Assembly (NCBI GenBank): GCA_965178125.1
Contig: OZ237741.1
Location: 1,116,001-1,180,000, forward strand
Length of the DNA stretch: 64,000 bases
Direction of reading: 5' to 3'
From: Bilabrum cf. latius
Taxonomy: Eukaryota > Bigyra: Bicosoecida > Bigyra > Bicosoecida
Shown: piece after piece, positions 12,583-23,706 of the stretch
How positions within the stretch are numbered: position 1 is the first letter of the stretch
Layout of the letters: every line of letters begins with the position of its first letter
Position numbers and translations under genes: made by a program
The notes under the pieces: model-generated
The model's database searches: none
What the model was told of the DNA's origin: nothing
The model's input: only the letters and a program-made list of their open reading frames with translations

Positions 12583-14183
12583 TCACATGCCCCCTGCCCT
12601 CTGTCGACGCATCTGGGGGCGGGTGGTGCTCCTTCGGAGCGACCCCTGAGGCCTGCTCATCGGGTCATTATTCGACGGGGCGGGCGCGGACGTGCCCCAG
12701 CCGCTGTCCCCCCCGCTAGTTCCCCAGCCACCGCCGCTGCCAGACGATGCGCCCCAATCGCTGCCTCCCCCGCTAGTTCCCCAACCGCTGCCGCTGCTGC
12801 TGCTGCTGCTGCCTCCCCCGCTGGTGCCCCAGCCACTGTCCCCTGAGCCCCACCCGCCGCCCGTGCCGCCCGTGGCGCCCGCGCCCGCGCCTGTCTGCCC
12901 TGCCTTCTCTCGGGCCGCCACCACCGCTCGGCGAACGTTTTCTAGCTCCGAATCCGTCGCGCCGAAGGCTCCCTCTCCGTGGTCGAGCCGGGACTGCTGC
13001 TCCAGCGCCCTGAGCTGTGTGGCCGCCTCGTACTTCCGGTCTGCCTCGATGAAGGGGTCCCGCCTGTGGAGCGGCACCCCGCCCGAGGAACCGGAGGAGA
13101 GCGAGCCCGCGGCGTCGACCCCCTGCAGCCGTTGTTCCCTGGCGAGGTCCTCCTGCTCCCTCTCCCTCCACATCCGCGTGAACCTTTCCTTCACCTCGTC
13201 CAGCCTCCCACGGAACGCCTGGATGGGGCCCCCCGCCATGCGCCGGATGGCGGAGTGCTCGTTCTGCAGCGCCTGCTTGACGGCCACGGAGGGGTTCCGC
13301 CAGTGCGCAGCGCCACCAGCCCCCGTCTTGCTGGTGAGAGACACGGCTCCCCCCAGCGCCGCCTGCAACTCCTCCATCTGCTCGTCCAGAGCCGCGACTC
13401 TCCGCTTCGTGGCCTGGTAGAACGTGGACACGGCCGGGTGCGGGCGCGAGACGACCGCCGTCGGGGGTGCCCCGGAGGCGTACGCCGCCGCGTCTCCGAG
13501 CTGCTGCCTAATTTTAGTTATGGTCGCGTCCGTGTGTCGCGAGGACCAGTCTGCCTGTTTCTCGAGGGATTCCACCCGCTTCTTGAGCTGCCGCAGACGG
13601 CCGGACCACAGGTCGTGGCCGGCTCGCAGGTGGTCGCAGCTAAGCACCACCGCCCTAGCATTCTTCTATAGAGCAGCACCCTGGTCATGCGCAGCGGTCA
13701 AAAATCTGTCCTGAAGGTGAACAGCCCGGCTGCGAACAATACCAGCCAGAGCAAGCAAAGGGAATGCGTGAATAGGGGCGCTTCGGCAATTGCCATTCAA
13801 AGGTCTCAGCCTTCCTCACTGCAGTCGCCTCAGTCTTCGCTTGTCCATATCGGAATAATCCTTCATGGGGAGTTCGCCTGTCTATCTCCTGCGATGTAGT
13901 GGCGGCCATGGGAAACGACTTGAGGCAGTATGTGGTTGGGAGCCGCGAGCAGCGACGTTCCTTGCAGGCCAGCTTACATCCTAGCCCGTTGCGACTTTTC
14001 TCGTTGGGATATAGTTGTTGTCTGGCCATCACCAGCAGCAGGCGCTGCTGCGGGGCCTGGCGCAGGAGCCGAGTTCCAATCACCCCAAGAGTCCGACTTC
14101 GTGCCACCACCAGAGCTCGATCCGCTGCCTGGCGCCGGAGCTGACGCTGGCGTGCTTGATCCCCAGTCACCCCATTCGGACAT
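12583..14183 (-). CDS. Coiled-coil protein with WG-rich ends
   Basis: Exon 1 is 14183-13978 and exon 2 is 13705-12583, with a phase-2 GT-AG intron of 272 bp; 442 aa with one TAG as Gln. The N-terminus holds WG motifs (MSEWGDWGSS, DSWGDWNS). The middle is coiled coil (LRQLKKRVESLEKQ, FYQATKRRVAALDEQMEEL). The C-terminus repeats GWGTSGG about six times with poly-Ser. The coiled-coil layout recalls Nup58/45-type nucleoporins, but WG/GW repeats also occur in Argonaute-binding proteins; neither call can be settled here. The splice was chosen because it keeps the frame open. Confidence 0.5.
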
Positions 14184-14308
14184 GCTATTTAACCCGTTCG
14201 ATTGTATGCCCAGCAGGCCGATCGAACATCTGCTCCAGCAGCCCTATCAGCACGCTACAAATCCCACCAGTCGGTTTCAGAAGAAACGGCTATACTGCAA
14301 TCGCTAGA

Positions 14309-16274
14309 ATGGATGATGAGATGTTTGAACGAGTTTCCAAGCATTTGACTGTAAGATCTAGGCGTCAGGCCTCTTGGTACGGTCTATTTCCCTTCTTGTG
14401 TTGCCGTTCGGGCAATGAAACGCAACGGGTCTGTGTGTCCTTTCCCGGCTTCGCAGGCGTCTGAAGTCCCAGAAATGTTGGAAGAGAGCATCCAAATGTT
14501 TCGACCAAAGCGAATTTTAGGCGCTTGCATCGAAAAGTTAGGCAGCGACGAAGCCGTACTGGCCCCATACCTGGCAGTTGCAGTGGCCTCGATGAACGCT
14601 GAGGCTACAGAGCTGCTAGCCACCGCGGGAGCTGGATTGCACCTGAGTGGGACTAGCCAGCAATCTCCGCCAACTATTTTGCATGTAGCTTGCAGCATGG
14701 CGGGCGCAGCGCTCCAACGCCCAGATGTCGTGGATGGGTCGGTGGCTGGCCGCCCCGCCGGAAGCGAGCAGTCCGACCCACCGGCGGTTCTGTCCGACCC
14801 TCGCATCTCCGCGCGCGTGCTCGCTCTATTGGTGGACAACGCTTCGGACGAGCAGCTGGCGGGTGCCGCTGCCGCGAAAGATCCCTTCGGCCGGTCCCCC
14901 TTGCACTGCCTCTGCGGCTCGATCGCAGCCGCCGTGGGGAGGCGGGGCCCAGGCAGAGGCAGCGGCCCCAGGTCCCCAGCCCAGGGCAGCAACGAGGAGG
15001 AGGAGGCTGCCGCGGGTGCCCTCCGAGAATCTCTTGTCATCGCAGCAGAGACGCTCGGCCGTGCTGCCCCCGCTGCGGGGGCCTCCAGGGACGTGGCCAG
15101 CCGGACCCCCCGGGGAATCCTCAGGGGAGCAGCCTCCACCTCTTCGCTCTCGTCCGCCTCTGCCGACAGGAAGCTCATCGATCGGCTGCTGGCGGTGCTT
15201 GACGACGCTGTTCCGGCCGACGAGCAGCCAGCGGGCGCCGCGCGATCCGGTTCCGCTGCGGAAGGCAGGAACCCCATGGAGGAGCGCAAGGAGGAGGGGG
15301 GGGGCGGACAGGGGCTTGCTGCCGGGGACAAAGGCGGGCTGCTGCACCCGTGGACGCGCGCCCGGCTAGCGGCGCGGGCCCTACACGAGAAAACTGCCGC
15401 CATGGTGTAGGAGGGGGCGGGTGGGCAATCAGGGGAACAAGGTGCAGACCTGCTGTCCACCCCCGCAGGCGTGTTCCGCGTTCTTGCCGAGTCTGCGGGG
15501 TCGGATGCCGGTGCCTCTGCGCTCAGCGCAAGCGATCTAGCGCGGGGTTGTCGCGAGATAGGCATTGCAGAGGATGACGACATCGCCTTCCTCGTCGTGT
15601 CGGTGTGCCTGGGGCTGGCTCCGAGCCTCGGTGCGGACGGGGAGGAGCCTCCGGACGACGTGTGCGAGCGGGCGGCGATCGAGGCGGAGGAAGGAGGCAG
15701 GTGCAAGGAACTATCCAGGGAACAGTTCGAAGAGTTCGCGCGCGGCGCCGCGCCAGAAGTTCCGCAGGGTCACGAACAGGACGAGAGCCCGGTCAAGCAG
15801 CAGGACGATGAGGTTGTAGCTGGTGCATCGCATGGCGGTGCATCGGATGAGCTGCGCTCGTCTGGGGCTGGAGGGGAAGCTGAGCCCGAGAAGGAGGAGC
15901 AGTCGGCTTAGGACGACGGGGCGGCCGTGGGCATCGCAGGGCTGGGGTTTGGGGACGGCGGTGCGGCCGAGGACGACGAGGACGACGAGACTGCGACCAC
16001 TGCCACTGAGAGGACGGGAGCCAGCGGAGCCGACGGGCGGGGCAGCAGAGGGGGCGGCTCTGGCAGGAGACGGCGGTCGTCCACGACGGCGGGGGACGAG
16101 ATGGTGAGGCAGGTGCTGCAGGGGGCCGCGGCGGAGGCCTCGGGTGGTTCTGGGCCCAGTTTGACGGCAGCTGCCAAGGCGGTGTCCCCGTCGGTGGGGT
16201 CGGGGCGGGTTGGGGCGATTCAATTTCATCCGTCAGGTGCCGGCGAGGGCGAGAGAGGGGCTGGTCCGGGGTGA
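14309..16274 (+). CDS. Ankyrin-repeat-like protein
   Basis: Exon 1 is 14309-14350 (14 codons) and exon 2 is 14457-16274, with a 106-bp phase-0 intron; 619 aa with two TAGs as Gln and a TGA stop. Ankyrin-like units are suggested by SPPTILHVACSMAGAAL and KDPFGRSPLHCLCGSIAAAV. The C-terminal third is acidic and Gly/Ser-rich. A segment near GCREIGIAEDDDIAFLVV has a weak EF-hand or DnaJ-like helical look that I cannot assign. It is divergent from the WG protein gene with 125 bp between starts, so the two may share a promoter. Function unknown. Confidence 0.5.
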
Positions 16275-16532
16275 TCGATTGCTCGGCGTGAAACTACAGA
16301 CGGTTCGTATTGTTGCTTCGTTTGTGCGTGTGTGCGGCTCATCCTCTCACTTTCTCGGGTGATAGGATGGGGGTCGTGGCTTTGGTAGCCTCGCGTCGGC
16401 ATTAAGATCTGCCTCGGTATCGGCGGCTGCTGCAACTGCAAAAGTGCACGCAACGACGGCTTTCGGGGACCAGCGACTACCGGTTGACACACACAGTTGA
16501 CACGAGGCCGTATCGATACATTGCCAGGAGGG

Positions 16533-18015
16533 ATGTCAGATTATGACGGGGAGACCTGGATCGAATGGTTTTGTGGGCAGGTCGGCAACGAGTACCTTTG
16601 CGAAGTCGATTCTGCATTTATCGGTAAGAAGTGTTTTTGTCTAACGGGGAGAATTACGATAAATCAAGTTGCAATATAGTGACTGGATCATGATAAGACT
16701 TTCTTATACATGTCGGTCAGTCGGTGCGATTGGGAATGGACGGATGCGCACTTCACAGTCAGTACACGCCCGATCACTCTGCCGCAGAAGATGCCTTCAA
16801 TCTGTACGGACTGAGGTCAATGGTGCCTCACTTCAGGGAGTGTCTGGATATGATATTAGATTGTGCCTCTGGATCTGGTGAGATTGAAGCGGTGGCAGCC
16901 AGACTGCCCGGTTCAGCTAGGGCGACGTATTTGAGATTCCCTCAATAGGTTCCCGCGTTTGCGCAGAGAGAGAAGAATGGACCGGAACACTGTACGAGCA
17001 TTGCAGAGACTTGTATGGGTTGGTTTAGGCGAGATTTATATTGACGGCTCGAGGCATGTCGCTCATGCTGGCAAAATTCGAGGAGCACGAATTCGGCCGC
17101 TGCCCCAACGTGCCGTGCGAAGGCTTCCCGTTGCTACCAGTTGGCCTGTCGAACGAGCTGGGCGTTGCTCCAGTGAAGGTGTTTTGCCCCAAGTGCCAGA
17201 ACATGTACCATTGCACGGGCGAGAGCCCCTCTAGGCTGGACGGTGCCTATTTCGGGACCACCTTCCCCCACTTGCTCCTTCTCGCCAAGCCACAGCTCAG
17301 GCCCCAGTTCGGGCCGGAGCCCTACATCCCCCGGATATACGGATTCAGGGTGCTCGGCTGCAGGGGCAGCCTCTCCTCCGACATTTTGCCGGAGATAGAG
17401 CGCCGGGAAGCGCTGCTGGAGGAGGAGGCGCAGCGGCAGCGGGCCGAGCTGCACGCCATGCACGGAGCCGATGTGGGGACCGATGTGGGGACCGGGGCGG
17501 GGGCTGCGGCAGGTGCAGTAGTTGCTGCCAGCAGTGGCGCGGCCGTGCAATAGGGTGCTGGTGCCTCGGGGGACAAGGCGAAGGGGTCGAGCGCGCGGCA
17601 GGCCGGGGCTGGGGCTGGGGCCGGTGTGGTGGTGGCGAGCACGAGCATAGATGGCAGCGATTTGGCCTGGTCTGGCGTGGGCGGGGCCAAGTGGGGCATC
17701 GCCGGCGGGGGGGCTTCTGTTCCGGGGGAGCTGCCCGGCGCGGTGCCGCCCTCAGTGACCGCGGTGGCGCCTGGTGTGACGAGTGCGCCTACCGCGTCGT
17801 CATCTTCCGCCGCGGCAGCAGGGGCAGGTGGGAAGCAGCAAAAGGGCCAGCAGGACGGCCCCGGCAAGCGCCGGTCCAAAGGCGGGTCCGGACGCTCGGT
17901 TGGGAGCGGGGGGGGTGTGAACGGGTCTCGTTCCGGAGCCGCGGCGAGCGATGGGGGAGGGCGGTCATCGTCCACGGGGAGGGCTTCGAAGAGAAGGCGA
18001 GCGGACGGGCATTGA
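16533..18015 (+). CDS. CKB: Casein kinase 2 regulatory subunit beta
   Basis: Three exons, 16533-16623, 16788-16877 and 16967-18015, all joined in phase 1; 409 aa. Exon 1 has WIEWFCGQVGNEYLCEVD, exon 2 has EDAFNLYGLRSMVPHF and DMILD, and exon 3 has ARFILTARGM, the zinc-binding cysteines (RCPNVPC and FCPKC), LDGAYFGTTFPHL and PRIYGF, in the order of CK2 beta. A TAG sits in LYGLV-Q-ARFILT, where other CK2 beta proteins have His. The conserved domain ends near residue 235. A second TAG (17551) is followed by a Ser/Gly/Ala tail of about 150 residues ending SKRRRADGH. It would tether and modulate CK2 catalytic subunits. Confidence 0.93.
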
Positions 18016-18171
18016 ATGATGTATTCTGATGTGGAGATCACGGCGTTCACTGTAATTCTGCTCTGTCCACGGGCCCGGGTTGTTGGCCAAGTGTGATGAA
18101 GACGTGGCGAAGCTCCATGGGGTGCGCTGCAGATACATCCAAGCAATCCATTAAGGCCCAGGTATTGCGCA

Positions 18172-19923
18172 ATGTCTAGCACCAAGCCGGATGCGACCGT
18201 ATCCGAAGGTTTGTACGATCCTAGTCCTCGACTGGATGGTTTCGGAGGCGCCCATGTGTGGGGCGAATTTACGCCTCTAGCGATTTAGAAGAAAGCCGTA
18301 AACCTGGGACAAGGATTTCCAGACTGGCCAGCAGAACCATTTGTCAAAAAAGCATTAGCGGATGCTGTGATGCACGATGAGAACCAGTATACCAGGTCCG
18401 CGGGGCACCCTGCCCTTGTCAAGGCACTTGCCAACAGGTACTCGAGGGTTTTAGGACGGACCATCGACGCGAATACCGAGGTGAGATGCGCTGAAGATTT
18501 GCAAACACGTTGAACACATCAATATTCCTGACAGGCACTGTCGTACCGAGTTTTACGACATTTATCCTGGGCGCAGGTAACAGTCAACGTAGGTGCAACT
18601 GAAGCGATCTATGCCCTGATGCAGGGGCTTGTCGGCGATGGGGACGAGGTGCTGCTCCTTGAACCTGCCTTTGATATCTATGCAAAGTAGGCCCAGCTCG
18701 CTGGGGGCAAGGTCGTGTTTTGCCCGCTGCACGTCCACCACAAGAGCAAGGGCAGGAAGGAGGCTGTCAGGCGAGGCCTCCGCTTGCCCTCGGCCGGCGA
18801 GACAAAGCACGTGGGAGCGCCTCCGTAGAAAAAGGCTCGGGTGGGAACGGAAGCAGATGCTTCGCCGGGCGCCTCAACAGCCCCAAGCAACGGCAGCTCG
18901 TCGGCGGCTTCATCCTCGTCCTCGTCCTCGTCCTCGTCCAGCTCCGCTGCTTCCGGCGGCGCCGCGGCTGGTCCCGCACCCGCATCCGGCTCTGACACGT
19001 CATCCACCGGGTGCGAGTGGGAGTGGAAGCTGGATCCCCTGGAGCTGGAGAGCAAGCTGTCGGCCCGCACCAGGGTGCTCGTCCTGAATGCACCCCACAA
19101 CCCTACCGGCAAGGTCTTCAGCAAGGAGGAGCTGCGGGCGGTTGCAACCGTCCTGGCCAAGTACCCGAGAGTGGTGGTCATCTCGGACGAGGTGTACGAG
19201 CACCTCGTCTACGACGGCAGGGAACATACTCACCCGGCGGCTCTCCCAGAGCTGTGGCCCCGCACCGTCACCGTGTCCTCCTCGGGCAAGACCTTTTCCA
19301 TCACCGGCTGGAAGATCGGCTGGTGCGTGGGCCCCGCGGCTCTCATCAAGCACGTCATGCAGCTCAACGCGTGGGTGCAGTTCTCCGTGCCCACCCCCAC
19401 CCAGGCCGCGGTTGCAACCATCCTAGAACAGGCCGACAAGCCGTACAAGGGGGCCCCCAGCTACTACGCCTGGATCCGAGGCGAGTACCTGAGGAAGAGA
19501 GGCATCCTGGTTGAGGGGCTGAGGGCAGCCGGCCTGGACCCCATCGTGCCGGAGGGCGGTTTCTTCGTCATGACTGCCACGGACAGCCTCGAGGTGCCCC
19601 CTGCCTGGCTCAGGGAGTCCACAGAGGCGTGCCCGGTGATGACCAGGGACTGGGCCCTCGCCAGGCACCTGCTGCTGGAGGGGGGCGTGGCCTGCATCCC
19701 ACCCTCTGCGTTCCACGAGCGAGCCACCAAGCCCGCAGCCCGCAACCTGATCCGGTTTGCCTTCTGCAAGTCGGACGACTCGCTGCAGGAGGCGTGCAGG
19801 CGACTCAAGGCCGCGTGCAGCGCACTGCGGCGCATGGCGGGCGCGAGCGCGGGGGGCATGGGCTAGGAGGAGCCGGCCGTTGGGGACGGGGAGGGGGCAG
19901 CGAGCGCCGCCATGGAGACGTAA
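18172..19923 (+). CDS. Kynurenine/glutamine-type aminotransferase (PLP fold type I)
   Basis: Exon 1 is 18172-18480 and exon 2 is 18577-19923 (phase 0, 96-bp intron); 551 aa with four TAGs as Gln. Motifs run in family order: AVNLGQGFPDWP, NQYTRSAGHPAL, VTVNVGATEAIYALMQGL, LNAPHNPTGKVF, ISDEVYEHLVYDG and the PLP-lysine motif SSSGKTFSITGWKIGW. This is the KYAT/cysteine-conjugate beta-lyase group. A roughly 85-residue Ser/Ala/Pro insert (18780-19010) separates the small-domain strands, an addition not usual in the family. The fourth TAG (19864) adds a short tail to the TAA stop. Cytosolic or mitochondrial location cannot be told. Confidence 0.92.
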
Positions 19924-20577
19924 ATTGCAGTGCAATGCAGTGCAATGCAGTGCAGTGCAGTGCAGTGCATGGCGTCACACATTGCGGGGTGGGTTGCTGG
20001 GGCTCCCGGGTGCACCTTTTTTTCCAGGGGAAAGAAATCTTTCTATTCAGTGCAGTGCAGGCCAGCTGTATCTAGTTCACAATTAGCCAAATCAACCTCA
20101 CTGCCAGTGAGCCACACGCGGCTCACCGCCTCTCTCGCATTCGGGGAACCAGAGTCCAGGTTCTGAGACGGCGCTACTAGGCGGCCTAGTAGGTAGTGCT
20201 GCTTCCAAAACGAATCGTAGCAAACTTTCGTACCGCCACCTCTTGTTCGGTCAGCCAGTTGCGTTCGCATACTGGCTTGTTGGGCTCGGCAGCCTGTGTG
20301 TCTGGCTGCACGGCATGCGATTGGAACGGCAACCCATTTGAACCGATTGCAAAAGAACCGCCGTACCCCTTGATGCGCATGGCATGCCGCTTAGTACTGG
20401 GCGGGTATGGCGCCAGCGAACCGCACCGTCACTCCCGCGCGAGCGTCCGAGATCTCACGGTAGTTTCTGCCCCGCTGCCTCAGATGGCATCGTGCCTTTT
20501 GAGATCACGCCTCTTGAGCCTACCCTCTGCCTCTGCGACCCAGTCGAGGCGTGATGCCACGTCTGCAATATTCAGGC
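19924..20577. other. Intergenic between convergent genes, with pentanucleotide microsatellite
   Basis: A GCAGT/GCAAT pentanucleotide run occupies about 19927-19972 and a short echo lies near 20056. The rest has no supported gene. Confidence 0.6.
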
Positions 20578-21396
20578 TCAAGAGACGATACAGCACGGTC
20601 CGGATTCCCCCGCGCCACCCTGCCCCGGGTCCTGACCCGACTCGAGCGCGGCTCGCAGCTTGGCCGCCGATGCCTCGTCCTGCTCGCGCATGCGCCGCTG
20701 GTCCTCCGTTTCGGACCCCCTGGCATCTGCGCCGTCATCCTTGGCGGCCACGCTTGCGACAATGACCTTGTCATGGAACTCCAGCTCTGCTTCGGACAGC
20801 TTGATGCCGATGGACCTGCCGGCCACGTCGTACACGCTCCGCATCACTTGGTCGCCGTTTCGGGCAGACACAAAGAAGCCGCCGTCGAGGTTCTCGCGGG
20901 ATATGAATCGTTCGTGCTGCTTATCATCGACCCTTCTCGCGTGCAAGAGATCAATTTTGTTTCCCAGCAAATGAATGTGCGGGTTTCCAGGCGTGGCAGC
21001 GGCAACATCGTAGTCGGACTTCGCGCCTGCTCTAGGGTCAGCACTCCCATCGTCTCTCGAGCAGGCCTGCCGCACTCGCTCGAGCCAATCATCTAAATCC
21101 TAAAACGACTTCGGGTCTGTGACGTCGTAGCAGAGTAGCACGACTTGAGCGCCGTGCAAGTACGCGTCCAGCATCTTGGAGCTGATGCTCTGGCCTCCGA
21201 TATCATGAACTTGCAGAGTGACAGTCTCATCCCCACGAATTTTTAATCTCTTTTCGTAAAAGTCGATTCCAACCGTCTGCTTGTAAACCTAGGAAAACCC
21301 GTCGTCACGAAACCTGGCGCAGATACTCGTTTTGCCGACGCTACCGTTTCCGACAAGGACCAGCTTGCACGTGTGCTCTCCGGCTTTGGCAGCCAT
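20578..21396 (-). CDS. RAB28: Rab28-like small GTPase
   Basis: 272 aa, intronless, with two TAGs as Gln. G1 is GNGSVGKTS, the G3 region is HDIGGQSISSKMLDAYL, and G4 is GNKIDL; DIGGQ in place of the usual DTAGQ, with YGAQ-like YLHGAQVVLL, is diagnostic of the Rab28 clade. The TAGs lie at FS-Q-VYKQT and SF-Q-DLDDW, aligned to Lys and Glu in animal Rab28 (from memory of the family). An acidic insert between the WLERVRQ helix and HIHLLGNK lengthens it beyond the usual 220 residues. The C-terminus ends in the CaaX box CIVS, fitting farnesylation. Rab28 acts with the BBSome and intraflagellar transport, so the host may be ciliated. Confidence 0.88.
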
Positions 21397-21526
21397 GTTG
21401 ACTACTATCTATGAGAACAGATAAACCAGGTGGATTTGAGTTATAGATACGACGAGAACTGCAAATTGCGTCGTGGTGTATCTTGCGGCTTGTGTGATGA
21501 CGAGGCCTCTGCCGCCGCAGTGGTGG

Positions 21527-21701
21527 CCAATGGATTCCGTGTATATTGCACTTAGTGGCGGTGGATAAACCACCTCCACCTACCCTCAGTAGTTTGGTTT
21601 GAGCTGGTGAGGGGCCGCCAGCTAGCGGCCCTCGCGGCTCGCACCTACCACGTCGGCCTCGATGGCCGTTCGTGGGGTGCTACACGAGCTGCGAGCTGCA
21701 C
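21527..21701. repeat. 175-bp direct repeat, copy 1
   Basis: Near-identical to 21922-22096. The pair flanks the 167-bp repeat at 21756-21922, so the arrangement is repeat A, short spacer, repeat B, repeat A. Confidence 0.9.
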
Positions 21702-21755
21702 ACCAGTGAAGGATGACGGGGGGCAAAGGCACCCCCGCCGAGGGTGGTGGGTGGG

Positions 21756-21922
21756 TGTTTGAAACAAGTCTAGCGCTTGTCATGTTTACTCACGCTTGAG
21801 CGGTGCGTACTATTTCTTGATAGGAGTGAGGAGCTGAGCCACGCCTGACGGCCGTCTGGTATCGGCTCAGTTGCGTGCACATACACAGGCTACACATTGA
21901 CCGGCACCTAAAGGAGCATAAC
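21756..21922. repeat. 167-bp dispersed repeat, left copy
   Basis: Essentially identical to 57224-57390 on the other side of the viral element, in the same orientation. It carries no open frame of interest and ends in GGAGCATAAC at both sites. Confidence 0.9.
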
Positions 21923-22096
21923 CAATGGATTCCGTGTATATTGCACTTAGTGGCGGTGGATAAACCACCTCCACCTACCCTCAGTAGTTTGGTTTGAGCT
22001 GGTGAGGGGCCGCCAGCTAGCGGCCCTCGCGGCTCGCACCTACCACGTCGGCCTCGATGGCCGTTCGTGGGGTGCTACACGAGCTGCGAGCTGCAC
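21922..22096. repeat. 175-bp direct repeat, copy 2
   Basis: Second copy of 21527-21701; the two diverge immediately after GAGCTGCGAGCTGCAC. Confidence 0.9.
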
Positions 22097-22551
22097 CATG
22101 CTGCCGCGCAGTGGCTGCCTCTCGCCAAGACGTGTGTGGCTCATTACCAAACTCTGGGGGCACCTTAGCAAGGTGTAGCATTATGTCGCATGACAAATAC
22201 ACAATAAGTCGTGTAGCACGACACCTGGCACTAAGCGTAGTGCCAATCGCTTGACAAATACTGATGCATCAGCTAGTTAGCCCAAGCCGTTCTATCTTAT
22301 CCGGGCCCTTGCGACCAGTCGCGCTGACTGTCGCTCGCCCGCTCGGTGCGGTTCGTCCGTCACTGTGCCCAGTGCCGCTGTTGACTGCCGAAGCGTCGCT
22401 ACTGCAGACCGGCCAGCGACTTGCATTGGATGGGGTCTTGCGCCGCGTTGATGAAGCTCAGCTGTGCGCAACAGGTCGCGGTCGCTTGCTTGACCCCCCG
22501 TGTTGCTGTCGGAGTCGTCCTCGGCAGCTGCCGTTCCTTGCTGTTGGCTGT

Positions 22552-23690
22552 CTAGCCGTAATTGCGTTTTCCCAACGGTTGCTTCCGCTGGGTGATGGCC
22601 CTGTGCTTGGGTCCCTGCGTGCGAAGCCGCAGTTTGGCGACCTTCTGGTGCGCTGTGCTTGTCCGGTACAGGTGCCTGTGACCCGGCTGCTCGGTTTCGC
22701 TGGCCTCGAATCGTCCCGAAGAGGCCAGATTTGCCGAAAATGGCGGCCCCTTCGTGCTGGAGGACGCAAAGGTTGTTCCGAAAGGAGCGGTGCGGAGTCC
22801 GGGGTGGGGCCCGTTCCATGCGTACTGCAGTACGCCGTCGTGCTTCGAGCACTGCCTAGTCTGTCGCTGAAGAACCTGATTCAGCATACACCGCTGGCAT
22901 GCTGGATTGCGGCGACCAGCCGAAAATCTGACGTAGATCGCGCCAATAATTCTACTGTCCACGAACAGCGTGGCACCCGTCCTTCTGGGAGTGTGGGTCC
23001 CCGATGGCGGGAGGTCGCAGCTGCGCAGCAGCTCGTCCCACTGGGCTCTCCACGTTGCATACGTGTATGGCACAGGGGGCGACACACCAAAGTTGGGAAA
23101 GACGTGGTCGATGGTACGCGTGAGAGGCGAGCAGCCATCTTGGATCATGCGACCTGCCAGAATCGAGGGCATAGGTATACTTTAGCCTACGACTGAATCT
23201 CGCCCCCTCGAACAGCCGGGAGCCGTGACGGCATAGGCCTAATCGGATCGACCCGCCCCTGTCTTGGCGTGAGCACGAAAACCGGTACAGGCCCCGAACA
23301 GGCGATGTGGACCTCCTCATGCTTGAGGTTAATTAGCTCGAAGTTGCGGCTGCCGAAGCCAAGCCCCCACGCTAGCATCGTCCCGAACACCGTACATCTC
23401 TTAAGTCGCCGTCATTGCAGAACTTGAGCACGGAGAGGACTAATTGTGGCAGGAGCACGGGCTGCCTGGTCGTGCGCATGTTCAGCAAGCCTTGCGCCTG
23501 TTCGATAGCTGCGATCTGGCTGGAAACCGCAAGCCACAATCTTGTCGATGTGCTTATCCGTGGTACCGCCATGCGCCCACCGGCTGGTGCGAGAGCATTG
23601 CCGACTCTTGTCGAGAGCGGCGTGCAGCACGCGTGTCCTCAGCTTCTTCGCCCGCGCACCGCTCGGGCTGCACTGAGCTGTCAGCATGAC
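22552..23690 (-). pseudogene. Decayed tyrosine-recombinase mobile element (Crypton/DIRS-like)
   Basis: Minus-strand fragments in different frames read in order like a eukaryotic tyrosine recombinase: SYRTGARLAEHAHDQ near 23500, LPQLVLSVLKF near 23440, a +1 shift, AWGLGFGSRNFELINLKHEE (box I-like region) near 23330, then THTPRRTGATLFV (HxxR box) near 23000 and a degenerate C-terminus. At least two frameshifts break it and no intact catalytic Tyr context is visible. It abuts the satellite array. Family assignment is tentative because it rests on spacing and short motifs only. Confidence 0.5.
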
Positions 23691-23706
23691 GCCTTGTCGA
23701 ATCTGC

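Noticed and set aside
16949-16966. 18-bp intron in CK2 beta
   Set aside because: It does not correct the frame; splicing from GTGAGA at 16878 to the same acceptor does, and restores the conserved sequence.
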